This document shows positions 21,447 through 32,642 of a stretch of DNA of 64,000 nt, one piece after another (position 1 is the first letter of the stretch; each line of letters opens with the position of its first letter). Below the pieces are notes generated by a model. The model did no database searches, was not told the origin of the DNA, and worked only from the letters and a program-made list of their open reading frames with translations. The translations under genes were made by a program, and so were the position numbers. Source of the stretch: Phaeophleospora eucalypticola (Eukaryota; Ascomycota; Dothideomycetes; Mycosphaerellales; Mycosphaerellaceae); contig JAKLNG010000021.1 of NCBI GenBank assembly GCA_022814565.1, positions 248,001 to 312,000 on the forward strand, written 5' to 3'.

Positions 21447-22635
21447 CTTCCAAAGGGAAAGTAATGTATGATTTTGACAAGGCCTGGTATTCCTGGAGGT
21501 GATACAAGGTAGAAGACTGGAAGCAAGCGAGAAGATAACATGGCCTTTATAGACGCTGGCAAAGGTATATGGCAGCCTTGTTAGAATTGTGTCTATCGCA
21601 GCCTCGCCTTGATCCTGTAAAGCAATATTAGCATAACCTTTCAGCCAATGCAAGCCCACGCTGTCGAGGGTTGCTTTAGTCCGTGTACAGCCTACCTCTT
21701 CAATGCGCTCTGGAGCTTCTGGATGCAAAAGACCTCATGTCTTGTCTTCGGGTAGCACGTATTGGGGGCCATTTAGCCACAATGCTATACACCGGCATTG
21801 TCGTGACACATGTAAGTTTGGATAGATCGGCCATGAGCATCACTGCATCGAATCAAGACAAGCAATGCCAGCGGATTGGTACCTTGCTGCGTTAGAAGCA
21901 CATGTGCGACAAGACACTTTGGGCTCATGGCGCTTACCCCTGCAGGAGCTGAAGTCTCAGCCTTCCTACAGCCTTAGCAAAAGTCGTAGGCGGGAAGATT
22001 ATGCTTTGGAGGAACACTTGGCGTATGGCTATGCAAGATGTGCTGTGTGGACAGGGCTTTATCTGCTGCATTGAGGTCTCACATCCTCTCTCTCTAATAT
22101 GACTGCATGCTTGGGCACCGTGACTGTTCCCGGAACGATTGATGCACGCTGTATGGCACTGCTGAAATGAGTCGTCGAGATGTGTCCCGAGGCCCGCCGT
22201 CTGGATTGCAAATGGCTCGAACAATATTTGAGAACATGTTTCTCTCAAAGGTGGTGAGGCTGTGCAAGGTGCTATTTTCATTTAGCTTGCATGCAGAGTC
22301 CTAGGAACTGAGGTGGCTGCATTTGCCAAAGCTTATGCGTGTGATGGGGCCAAAATGGCTTGCGCAAGGCTACGACCCCCTCACAGCCTTGCGACGTGAC
22401 CGCCGAGATCCGACTACCTCGACGACAAGAGTCTCGCTATTCCCGTCCTATTCTCGCTCGAGTCAACCTGTTCGCCCGGTCTTCGACCTAGTCTGAATTC
22501 GAGCGCCCAGCCCGTCATGAAACTCGAACGGACCTCAAGCCTGCTACATCTTGCAAGCTTGCTCAGCCGCCGTCCCTCAGTTTCCATGTTGCCAGAAGTA
22601 CACCAAACTCGCATCCATCGCACAGCGTCTTGTCC
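21447..22635. other. Intergenic 1.2 kb
   Basis: Promoter side of the large secreted protein gene, with TTTATA at 21546-21551 (TATAAA on the minus strand). The remainder, including frames around 21683-22074 and 22414-22623, shows no recognisable coding sequence. Confidence 0.5.
21546..21551 (-). promoter_or_regulatory. TATA box
   Basis: TATAAA on the minus strand about 100 nt before the ATG at 21446; suits a core promoter. Confidence 0.4.
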
Positions 22636-23556
22636 TCAGTAACTCGTGTAATCCTTGCTGAGCCTCTTGCACAGCTCCTTCCCATCCTCGCGACGAAGCC
22701 TAGATAGTTTCTTGTCCGCGAAGAATGCGTCGACTACCTCTTCCAAGCGTGCCAGTTCGAGCAACGTATCCTTGTCTTTGGCTTCTGATTCAGAGATCTC
22801 CGATATTCGAAGCGTGATGATCCACCCATCCTCCTTGAGACAGGCTGCAACGTTTACATCATCGAGCCATGGGTGATGGTTGACTTTCAGGATCACACGT
22901 AGCTCAATATGATGCAGTGACTCCAGAATCTTGAGAGGCGTGTCGGAAAACACTCCTCGACCGTCACACAGCAAGCGGTAAATGGCGACGGGCGAGACCT
23001 GGTCAGGGGGAACAATTCTGCCGTAAATTTCGACTGAGATTTTCATAGTCGCGGAGAAGTTGCCATAGGTCTCTTCGTATAGCTGTCGAGAAGCTGTCAC
23101 AAGCGGCGGAGGACCTGGAACGCCTTGTTTTGTGTGTGTGATGTACTGAAACCCAAAATGAAGCCAGTCGAAGTGCTCCTTATAGACCCGGGCTCGCATC
23201 TCAGCCGGGAGCTGCTCGAAGAAGCCCTTGAAAACAATATCTTCGTCCGCGCTCTCGAGCAGGGAAATGAGGCGGCGCTTGTTGCGATTCGCTGATCTCG
23301 GGATGTGAATGCCTCGTCGACGGCAGAATGCGCGTAGCTCTTCGGCATCGCAGGTCTCGTATACGACCAATGTGCGATCCCGGATCCTGGACACGAGATA
23401 TTCGAGGCGTGCTTTTGGAGTCTTTTGGCCAGCCGAGTAGCCATAGCGCCGGAGGGTTTCGAGGAGTGTTGCCTTTCTCATTGCGCTCGTAGGTTTCAGT
23501 TTCCAATAGTCTTCTGGATTTGTCCGTACGGACAAAGACTTGCGGTATTGAACCAT
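22636..23556 (-). CDS. Uncharacterised protein with SAP-like helices and F-box-like motif
   Basis: Single-exon 306-aa protein. The N-terminal third holds two short helix-turn-helix units resembling SAP/LEM folds: one around KATLLETLRRYGYS with a basic continuation, the second around EELRAFCRRRGIHIP with RRLISLLESAD. Then comes FFEQLPAEMRARVYKEHF, the F-box/2EXR-like opening seen in many lineage-specific fungal proteins. The C-terminal half is mixed alpha/beta (HIELRVILKVNHHPWLDDVNV) ending in a basic helix. A nucleic-acid or chromatin link is possible through the SAP-like units but is inference. No catalytic site seen. Confidence 0.7.
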   Translation of the reverse strand: MVQYRKSLSVRTNPEDYWKLKPTSAMRKATLLETLRRYGYSAGQKTPKARLEYLVSRIRDRTLVVYETCDAEELRAFCRRRGIHIPRSANRNKRRLISLLESADEDIVFKGFFEQLPAEMRARVYKEHFDWLHFGFQYITHTKQGVPGPPPLVTASRQLYEETYGNFSATMKISVEIYGRIVPPDQVSPVAIYRLLCDGRGVFSDTPLKILESLHHIELRVILKVNHHPWLDDVNVAACLKEDGWIITLRISEISESEAKDKDTLLELARLEEVVDAFFADKKLSRLRREDGKELCKRLSKDYTSY

Positions 23557-24918
23557 CTTGCGTCAGTCGTCTGCACTCGCTGGGCGAGTGCTGTTGTTGA
23601 TGATGGCGATGTGCAGCTTGATGGTCGCGTTTGCTCAAGAACTAGAAGATTCAGTTGTTGGCGGCGAGTGACTGGGGCGCTAAGCTGTGGCTGATGCTTT
23701 GATAAGTGGCGCGAGCGTCTCACGTGATGCAGAAGCATGTGAAATTGACATGCTATCTCCACAGAACTTCATCTCACTTTCCTTTGCGAAAAATGCATCT
23801 CCAAAAAACGAGCTGCCATGATGTTCTCGCCTCTCTGGGCTGTCGCCATCTCCTTCGACTTCTGTGCCAGTCGCCATGGAAATGCAATTTTCGATGTTCT
23901 AAGCTCGCCGCCGCGAACGCTTGCCTGGCATTCTGCTTGCGACAGCTTCAACTTGAGCTCTGAAGGATGACCATGCCCTTTATGAAAGCATTGGTGATTT
24001 CATCAGAAATTGAGGGCGCCAAACCCACGCGATCAACATGGCAGGGCTCCGAAATTGTTCAGCCTCGGACACCCACGAGGTAGTGGCAGGACCAAAGGCA
24101 TACTGACCACATGATACTTCCTCGAAGGTGAAGTCGACTGCCCTGGTCATCATTCACCTTGCCCTCACGGAATTGAGAAGTCCAGCAGATCGGTCAGCTC
24201 CGCGCATCCAGTGCCATAGACTGCATCATTCCTCGAAGGCATCGCCATCGTCCGGAAAGTCCAGATTCAAGAATGAGAGATAGATACAGTGGCCAGCCGC
24301 GACAATCCATCCTTAAAAGTATCGGCGAAATGCGTTACACATGCAAAAGATAGGCTTGATCTCGCCACGTGCTTATAAGCGCCACGCCAAGATCGCGTGC
24401 ATCTCAGCTTCCAGGACCAGGGCCATTCACCTAACCAGGGAAGACCGTTGAACTTAAGATCCGTACACTCCGGTGCTCAAAACAAGTGACGCAAAAATAC
24501 GAGTCCAACAATCATGATATATCAATCCAAAAGGATTGCGTTCTCTTTCGACAATCGCAATTGGGAATTTTCATCCGGGACGCCTCGCTTCGAAGTTGGG
24601 AATTCCAAGCAATTGCCAAGTCCACCAAGACTCGTGAACATATCTCCATCCAATCACTCGCTGCAAAATTCTTCCACGACAGTCAGCCTGGATTGCTCGG
24701 GTGTGTGTCGAGATTTCCGTGCGTTCTGCGGAGTTGCGCGACCCAGCGATAGGGAACGGAAGCCTTTGTGCGAAAGCTGAAAGGTTGGGGAGGGTATATA
24801 GACAAGGGTTGTTTCTGCTGATACAGTTTCTTTCAGCAATTCCAAGCGTCGAGACATTAAGTCTTGAATACAAAATTTTTTTGTTTCGATTCGTCGTGTG
24901 TCGTCGCGACTTGTCAAA
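23557..24918. other. Divergent intergenic region, promoter of the purine permease
   Basis: About 1.4 kb between two head-to-head genes. A TATATA lies near 24795. Short frames on both strands lack domains. Confidence 0.5.
24795..24800 (+). promoter_or_regulatory. TATA-like element of the purine permease gene
   Basis: GGGTATATAGAC about 120 nt before the ATG at 24919; plausible core promoter. Confidence 0.35.
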
Positions 24919-26727
24919 ATGGGGTTTAAAGAATGGGTGCACAACACCAATCTGACAGTGGCGAGGAGTCCGGTGGGAAGGTATTTCAGGCTGGAAGGCA
25001 GTGGACATGTAAGTCTCAGTCGAGAACGTTGATGGGTCCCTCTCAATTCTCAGTCGCTGACTTGCATCTGCGATGAACAGCCCAAAGAACGCAAAGGCAC
25101 ATACTTCTTCACCGAAATCCGCGCTGGCCTGGCAACTTTCTTCGCAATGGCGTACATCATCTCGGTCAACGCCAGTATCGTCTCACAATCGGGTGGAACA
25201 TGTGTTTGTCCGGCAGACTCTCCAGATCTCTGCGAGACAGACACAGAATACTTGACTTGCGTCCAAGGAATCAATCGAGATCTGGTCACTGCGACAGCTG
25301 CTATCTCCGCGTTGACGAGCTTTTGTATGGGCCTTTTCGCAAACATGCCGATCGCCCTGGCGCCTGGAATGGGTCTGAACGCATACTTCACGTACAATGT
25401 CGTTGGATTCCGCGGCTCTGGATCGATCCCGTACGAGTTGGCCCTGACGGCCGTCTTTGTTGAAGGATTTGTTTTTGTCGGCTTGACGATCCTAGGATTG
25501 AGGCAATGGTTGGCAAGGGCGATTCCGCATTCGATCAAGATGGCTACTGGAGTGGGAATTGGTCTTTATCTGACGCTCATCGGATTGACGTACAGCGCTG
25601 GAATTGGACTTGTCCTAGGCGGATCGAGTACTCCCTTAGAACTTGCAGGGTGTGTGCCTTCTGCTTATCAGGCCGCCGAAGACGGTCTTTGCCCATCTGC
25701 GACGAAAATGAGAAATCCGACGCTGTGGATTGGGATCTTCTGCGGTGGCATGCTCACAGTTTTTCTGATGCTCTTCCGCTTCAAGGGCGCTATCATTGCC
25801 GGGATACTGCTTGTCAGCATCATCTCCTGGCCACGAGGAACAGATGTCACCTATTTCCCATACACAGAGCTGGGCGACTCTCTTTTTGACTTCTTCAAGA
25901 AGGTTGTGACATTCCATCCTATTCAAAACACCTTGGCTGTCCAAGACTGGAGCATCGGCGGCCATGGAGGCCAATTTGCGATTGCCTTCTTCACCTTTCT
26001 CTACGTGGACATTCTGGACTGCACAGGAACACTCTACTCGATGGCTCAGTACTGCGGCGCAATCGACGAGAAGACGCAGGACTTTGAAGGCTCTTCCGTC
26101 GCATACCTCGTCGATGCATTCGGCATTTCCATCGGATCTCTCATGGGAAGTCCTCCAGTTACGGCATTCATCGAGTCCGGAGCTGGTATTTCCGAAGGCG
26201 GAGGGACCGGTCTCACTGCCATTGTCGCCGGCATCGCCTTCTTCATTAGCGTCTTCTTCGCGCCAATCTTCGCATCCATCCCTCCGTGGGCGACTGGCTG
26301 TACACTCGTCATTGTCGGCTCTCTCATGGCCAAAGCAGCAGCCGACATCAACTGGCGTTACATTGGCGACGCTGTGCCCGCCTTCCTCACCATCGCTCTC
26401 ATGCCCTTCACCTACTCCATCGCATATGGATTGATCGGCGGTATCATCTCATACATCGTTATCAATGTCGGCGTCTGGGTCATCGAAAAGGTTTCTGGTG
26501 AGCGGATCAAGCCCAAGGACAAGGAGTTGAAAGAGTTCTGGACATATAAGCTTCCAGGTGGTGTTTTCCCGCCGTGGCTTCAACGCGCCGCGAAGGGAAA
26601 GAAAGACTTTTGGCGACCTGACGACGATGAAGAAAGCAGTGCACCGGGAGAGGTCTTCGATGGGAGTGAGCCAGAAAAGGAGGCGCAGACGGATGTCGAT
26701 GAAGTGGATGCGGCGAAGAAGTTGTAG
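24919..26727 (+). CDS. azgA: AzgA-type adenine/guanine/hypoxanthine permease
   Basis: Plasma-membrane purine:H+ symporter of the AzgA family within the NCS2 superfamily. Exons 24919-25008 and 25081-26727 give 578 aa; the 72-nt intron has GTAAGT and AACAG ends. The short first exon encodes MGFKEWVHNTNLTVARSPVG, the usual AzgA opening. Family marks: KGTYFFTEIRAGLATFFAMA, then the membrane core with ALAPGMGLNAYFTYNVVG, and GSPPVTAFIESGAGISEGG with the conserved ESGAG substrate-site helix. About 12-14 membrane helices are followed by an acidic cytosolic tail. It converges on a dead ureide-type transporter at 26981-28612; both families handle purine-derived nitrogen, so the pairing may once have been functional. 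Confidence 0.93.
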
Positions 26728-26980
26728 ATGTTTAGAATTGATTGCGCCTGCTGTTTTGAAGTCGAAACTGAGGAGCGGAACAATGATTTGCCTAGCGTTG
26801 TGGATACATCTCACTTCCTAACTCTTTATTACTCCTCTCTGTCCTTTCCATCTTATCATCATCATCATCAACAACAACACTCCCCAATAGATTTGGCCGT
26901 ATTTCATTTATGTTTGATCAGAATTCTCATCCTCTCCCAGACGGACATGTATATGAGTCCACATCTTGGCTGAAGTTCCT

Positions 26981-28612
26981 TCACTCTTTTCCAGACTTCT
27001 CAAGCTCCAGCACTTCGACTGGAGAAGATTCGCCCAACGAGCTCGCTTTCTTCCCTCGGCGAGTCAAGTAAAGCACCAGCAAGATGGAAACTAGCTGGCA
27101 AGAAGTGGTTGCGAGCAGGCTGATAAATCCACCTTGAAAATAGGTGCTTTCGTGGCGGGAAATTGGACCACTTGAGTACCGGCCACGATGGCCTGTCCGA
27201 TGGCGTTCATGGATGCAGTAGCGACTGCTCTTTCTTCAGCATCGTTTGCCATGGTGATGGAAGCCCAGCCCATCGTGAGAGGAGAAATGGCTATGTTCTC
27301 GTCAGCGGCGGTCGTTCGATACTGCGGACAAAGAAAGCTCACCTCCTTCAAACCCAGTCAACATGAACGCAGCGAGCCGGCCTGACTCCCCGACATCCCA
27401 AGCTACTAGCATTGCACCCAACAAGGACGGTAATGGTCACTGCAATCGATGGTACCCAGAACTTTCCAGTCTTGTCAGCAACGATACCTGCCGCGACAGC
27501 CGCAATGACGCTAATCGCGGTTGCCACTGTCGGTAATGTATTAATGCGCACGACCGAGTATATGTTGCCCTTAGCCTTCAAATATAGGGAGAAGGGCTGG
27601 CTGGAAGCTTGCGCAGCTTGATTCATCAGCGTCCACTGGAGCACGAAGACATATACATGCCAACGAGAGAAGACTCGCTTGAAGATGCTGCGAGAAAGCT
27701 TTAGTTCTGGTGAAGCAACCATGCCCTCGAGTCGACGTCGCGCGAGATTTAGCTCCGACTGTGTGAGCAGGCGAGGCCTTCTTCTCCAGGGTACGTCAGG
27801 GAAAACGAAGAATCCGCTATCAGTTGATTAGTGCACTTTGACGGAATACTCAAGATGGCGAACTTACATTAGGGCAATCGGTAAAGTTATAATCGCGTCG
27901 ACGATGAAGAGCCACCTCCATCCCTCTAATCCATGTACACCCCTGAGGTTGGTGTAAGCTGCAGCTTGCAGGTACCCAGCGAACATCGTACCAAGCGGTG
28001 CTACTTAATGATCAGCTACATTCTCACTATCGACATTTCCTACTGACCAGCAATGTAGAACAAAGCAATCCGTCGACCAATCTCAGAAGGCTTGTACCAA
28101 CACCCTATCACGTATATGGTGCCGGTGAAGCTGCAACATTCGAACAGACCGGTCAAGAACCGCATGGCATACAGCGTCTCGACATTCCTCGCCCACGCAA
28201 GTCCGAACGTCGACAAACCCCAGCCGACTTCCAGTGCAGGCAAGATCCCGTTCGAGGGGTACTTTGTCAAAAAGTAGCACGCTGGAATCATGAAGACGCA
28301 GTACGAGGCCCAGAAAGTCGCTGTGAGATAATTGATTTCGTTGCCGAGGAGTTTCAGGTCCTCTCGCATCCCGGACACGTATGCGTTCGTGATCGACTGC
28401 TGGTCCAGATACTTGGTGAAGAAGAACAAGCAGCCGAAGATGAGGATGCAGAGGTCCAGTTTCAATACCAGGTTCTTCTCAGTCGGCGGCATTTCCTTTG
28501 GATCCTAACGCAGTCTGGTCATGAAGGCAATCCAGAGGTTGCCGTGATCAGCATGCTCCTCGTCCTCTCGAGCCTCGCTTGCCAGCGACGTTTTGCTTTC
28601 AGGAATCGCCAT
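26981..28612 (-). pseudogene. Dal5-type (allantoate/anion:cation symporter) MFS transporter pseudogene
   Basis: The original exons can be traced at 28612-28048, 28003-27868, 27816-27343 and 27290-26981, with intact GT-AG introns between them. The residues are clearly of the Dal5/ACS family: KYLDQQSITNAYVSGMRED, YLTATFWASYC, PDVPWRRRPRLL, and NAIGQAIVAGTQ. Three lesions break it. First, an in-frame TAG at 28507-28505 sits as codon 36, inside the conserved stretch before DPKEM. Second, an extra base near 27415-27430 moves the frame just before AMLVAWDVG. Third, a one-base loss near 27132-27145 moves it again before FQGGFISLL. Conserved sequence continues in the new frame after each shift, so the lesions look fairly recent. 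Translation from the later ATG at 28492 would avoid the stop but not the shifts. Sequencing error is possible but unlikely for three events. Confidence 0.82.
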
Positions 28613-29812
28613 GGCGCCTAGCGAGGAGACCTCCGTTTAGAGTTGAGGTAGAGGGTCAGGAACTCAAGATTCGACAATGAGGGTCTGAAAGATCGAAGTC
28701 GACCATTGGAACCACACTAGCAAATGGCGACATCGATAACCAATCCGGCACATGTGACAACGGTTTGATTGGCTAGAAGAGCACTTGGTCGCGCTCAAGG
28801 TGGAAACATCCTGTATGGCGCCATGACATCCTTGCCCCCTTCTTGGCATCAACATTTGCAACCAAAATCCAGACCTGAGGGACGGTCTGTCGACATCTGA
28901 CGCAACTTTTGGAATCGCACTACAGTATCTACTCCGCAGCTTTTCTATGGCGTTGGAATCGAGGTTGGCCTCGATTGCAGTATGTGTCAGGAGATATCTG
29001 GGTGCCGGTCTTGCCTCAGCTGGTGGCGCCATTGGAAGTTTTACCTCTGGCAGAGAAACATACAACGTCTTCGCACATCGGAGGTTATCTTGACGGACCA
29101 GGCCTCTCTTATTGTAATGTGTGACTGGCTAGAGCCCCTGTTTCCGACAGGTTACTTGGGAACGGAATAACCTTCCGACGTGCAAAGACGCTGTAACGGA
29201 TCGACATTAACGAAGCAAGGAGCATCTGCACGTTTCGCCCTCCTCGAAGTCGCGCTTTGAATTATTACGGAGAAACGGCTCATGATGCCAAGTGACTTTT
29301 GTGTACTAGCAACATTCTCGATCTCACTCTTGGGCACGCTGCGTTGGAAAGCGGCCTGCTTACTCAAATCAGTTGCTTTTAAGACGCAAGACTTCACAAA
29401 GTTGCATCCTTTACGGACCAGAAGAAGAAACGCGATGAGCGCGCAGCACTAAGCACCGCCGCGCACGTTACTTCGGAATGTTTACGCAAGGCCCTAGCTC
29501 ACTTCTGATTGACGCTCTGTGCGGTATGCTGCCGTTGAAGAGTGAAGCCAAGCAGACACATTGGAGCTATTGTGGTCAGTCACATGCAGTTCGGCACTCT
29601 CCGCTAAGGATGCGAGTCACGCGTCGCAGACCTGGGCACTGCTGATCTCGTCTTCACATGCTTGCTCACCTCGGCTTCATGCTTAATGATCATCTTCGTT
29701 GGCCCGAACAACTTATTCTTTCTTCTTTCACCACCACACATTGCCTGTGAAAGCCGACTGACTCGAATTTTTCCTCTTACGATACTTGGAAATTGACACG
29801 ATCTCCGCAAAC
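28613..29812. other. Divergent intergenic region with repeat copy A
   Basis: About 1.2 kb. It contains the dispersed repeat at 29062-29230. Apart from this there is no supported gene. Confidence 0.5.
29062..29230 (+). repeat. Dispersed degenerate repeat, copy A
   Basis: Matches 46377-46548 over about 165 nt in the same orientation, with shared blocks GTCTTCGCACA, CGGAGG, GACCAGGCC, CTAGAG, CCCTGTT, GGGAACG, AATAACCTT and CGACGTGC, then a GATCG/CATT block. Differences are scattered and often C/T or G/A. No terminal repeats or protein-coding content is seen, so it may be a solo LTR or MITE remnant. Confidence 0.65.
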
Positions 29813-30933
29813 ATGCCTACGGAGCTCCTGGATTTGCTCGTCGAGCTCATTGAGGAGATCTATAGCATCCTCGACAGCAAGACTCTGCGAAGTGTCCGCC
29901 TCGTCAGCAGGGGATGCGCTCAGATCCCCCTGCGCGAATTTGCAGATATGCACTTTGAGCAGCTGAACATCGTATTCTCCTACAAGAAAAGCCTGGAGCG
30001 CGGTCTTGCAGTACTTCAACATCCCAGCTTTGGGACCCGTGTCCGCAAAATCGCGGTTTACCTTGACGAGTACATCAAGACTATCGACGGCTACGAGGAT
30101 ATAGGAGGCTGAGAAGCCTATAGGGCGTACGATATTTGCCGACAAAAGCTACGACAGCGCGGTCTTGATCGCAGACTGCTACAACAAATCTTCCAAGAAG
30201 CACACATCTTGAACAAGCTAGATGGCGTGAAGATCGAGACGGCGTACGACGCAATCTACTGGCCTGGCATGGAACGTGACTTCCCCAGCTTCGTGGGTCA
30301 CGTAAATCGAATTTCCAAACCTGCCACAGATTCATGCAAGTGTTAGAGATCCTCAGTGAAAACAACCTGAGCTCTAAATTCGCCGGTATGACGATCTCGA
30401 AAGACACATTCTGGAGCCTTCCCATCCACGAAGCCATGAAGTATGAGGCCTTCCGCGAAGACTTCGAAGCGGCTCTGGATTATACAACCTCCCTGTCGAT
30501 GGACATCTGGATCCGCAAAAATGCGTACCCACATTACTGCCGAAACTTCTTCGGCCTCGTGGCTGCCGCGCCCAAACTACGACACCTCGGAGTCAAGAGT
30601 CGCAATGAAGCGGACGGGACTGCGCTCTACCTGAGTGAGCTCTCAGATGTCGATATGGAGGTGACGGGAAAGGAACTCTTGGCGCAGACTTTCCCTGTGC
30701 TGCAAAGCCTGGAGCTGCGCTACCTCAACTTCCGTCTGGCGGAGCTCGTAAAGTTTCTTACTCGGCACCCGAAGGTCACCCAAATGAAGTTCGTTGGGGT
30801 TGAGATCGATGGTCTGGGATATGGCGAGGAGATGGACGGAAGTCACTGCGAGCGACTGGCGAATGACTTGGCACGCATTACTGAACGTCAGAATATTGAA
30901 GTGGACGGCTCGTCGCAGATGTTTACCCTTTGA
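29813..30933 (+). pseudogene. F-box-like protein gene, probably disrupted
   Basis: The 5-prime part from ATG at 29813 encodes an F-box-like opening (MPTELLDLLVELIEEIYSIL, then SVRLVSRGC) and QHPSFGTRVRKIAVY, as in fungal F-box/LRR-like proteins of unknown substrate. An in-frame TGA at 30110-30112 follows GYEDIGG. The same frame then continues with family-like sequence (EAYRAYD, LRQRGLDRRLL) to about 30310. A further frame change near 30290-30330 is needed to enter the long 3-prime frame (RFMQVLEILSENN to QMFTL, stop at 30933). A 58-nt excision with GT-AG ends (donor just after CTTGACGA, acceptor CTATAG) could remove the TGA, but a second gap of 31-37 nt is too short for a normal intron. I therefore call it a probable pseudogene; a functional gene with odd introns is not excluded. 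Confidence 0.5.
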
Positions 30934-31526
30934 GGGTCTGGCTGGCGCGCCTTCTATAGCGCACCAGCTTGACTCGAAGAGAGATCTTCGCAGGATAAAC
31001 TTAAGCAAACACGATCGTAGAAGACCACAACAGAATTTGGCTTGAGCGCTTGAGCGAGGGTCGGCGGTTGGTGAAGAATGATACCGTCTCTAGATTAATT
31101 GCTTGATCGAGAGAAGCACGAGGATTCAGCTTCGAGCAAATGCTTTGCGTCGTGTAGAGAGAAGGTGTTGAGGTCAGAACCAATTAGCAGTCAGAGTAAT
31201 CTATTCCAGTTATACTGAGGAACAATAAGCTCCATGCCGGCGGAGATCGCGTGAGCCATATGTTCCTTACGAAGCCAGCAAGGTGAGCGACGAAGGATGA
31301 AGTGAGAGTCTGCTGTGAGCGAGAGGATAGAACGGTCAAAGGTCAGTGCAGCGATGTAGCTTTCCACAATCTTCTTCAGCAATCATATGCACTCGACCCG
31401 AAGTCTCGCTGCAGACTCACCCGTTTGTTCCTCAGCCGGAATTCCGTTTCCAGAACAAACACCCATCTTCGATTTGCACTAGAGACATCAAGCTCCTCTC
31501 ACTTGCAAGACAAGAATCGGCCAAAG
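30934..31526. other. Intergenic
   Basis: About 590 nt; presumed 3-prime region of the F-box-like locus and promoter of the next gene. Nothing recognisable. Confidence 0.5.
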
Positions 31527-32176
31527 ATGTCAGCACCCACGTTCGGACCGGTAAGCCAAATGAAATCGGTAACAGAGTCATGTAGCGCTTACCGACTCTC
31601 TTAAAGCAAGTCTCCAGAATCCTCTTCGAGCATCGCTGGCAAGAGAGGTTCGTGGCCTTGAGCGAGCAATGCGGACGGGCACCTATTGCCCCGAATTCCC
31701 TCACCCTCGGCAACGCCGCAGAACACATCAACTGGGAGCTGAAAAGGTGCAGAGCCATCTTGCCTTTCGTCATCGCGTGCACCAAAGAGGGCAAAGCAAT
31801 CGGTGCAGCTCCAACGGGAGAAGAAAGTTCTCTGAAGAATCGCATTGCACAGGGCCACGAACTTGTAGAGAACAGCGCGTACGATAACATGGAGCTATTG
31901 CGAGAGGGAGCCGAGAACGCGCTCTCGTCTTGGCAGAAAGCCAAGATGGGCAGGGCGTTTCTGGGCGGTCGCGTGGGGTGGGCGGATATTCCGTTGAGAC
32001 AGCGGCGGGAGATGAATGAGCTGCTGGAAGAATGGGAGGACGCAAGAAGGAGCGGTGCGATCGAGAGCGATGAGAAGCTGAGAGAGTTGCTGTCTGCGTT
32101 GAGCCTAGCGAGAGGTTGGGCGCCTGGCTCCCCCGTGCCCGCTGATAGCGAGGCTGAGGGACAACCACGTTGTTGA
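31527..32176 (+). CDS. Hypothetical protein
   Basis: Exons 31527-31550 and 31607-32176 give 197 aa. The 56-nt intron has GTAAGC and TTAAAG ends and splits MSAPTFGP from QVSRILFEHRWQERFVAL. I do not recognise the family. The protein is mostly helical and charged, with NAAEHINWELKRCRAILPFV, a Gly-rich turn and a long acidic/basic helix near REMNELLEEWEDARRS. There is no signal peptide or membrane segment. The open frame continues through a coherent helical protein, which supports a real gene, but without a known homologue the call stays tentative. Confidence 0.5.
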
Positions 32177-32642
32177 TCAAATGTCGCGTGAGGCCGATCT
32201 TGAGATTCGCAATGCAGTGACAATACGTGCTGGGTCAGGGGTGTCGCGCTCCAGAAGTCTGGGAAACAAAGCTCATTGCCATGGATGCAGTTCAAGCTCC
32301 ACTTTCGTCCAGGCGCGACGTGGAAATGCGTGTAATTTTGGGTTTCGGGTTAGGGTTGACCATTCATTGAGTAGGCTCATGGAGGTTCGCCTTCGTCTTC
32401 AATGCCACTCGTCCTCGCTGGATAATGGCGGATGGACTGACGTGTATAAAGTCCGCACATCTCTACTTGTTCCCATCCTTGCTCGACCAGCTTCTGAGCG
32501 GCCTTGTCTTCCATCGGTTCCCGGTTGAGACAGTGACATCAACATCCATTGTGAGCTCATGTCCGCGAAATGGTCGGATCAAGCTTTGGCGGCTGGCATA
32601 AGCTCTTTCTTTCAAGGTCAATTGGACGACCACCCTCCCAGA
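32177..32642. other. Convergent 3-prime spacer
   Basis: Between the ends of two convergent genes. It includes a single TTAGGG word at about 32350, not a telomeric array. No gene is seen. Confidence 0.5.

Noticed and set aside
31432..32295. 287-codon minus-strand frame
   Set aside because: Antisense to the spliced 197-aa gene; composition is Ser/Leu/Cys-rich without a domain.
32341..32358. GGGTTAGGGTT, possible interstitial telomere
   Set aside because: Only one full TTAGGG unit; expected by chance.
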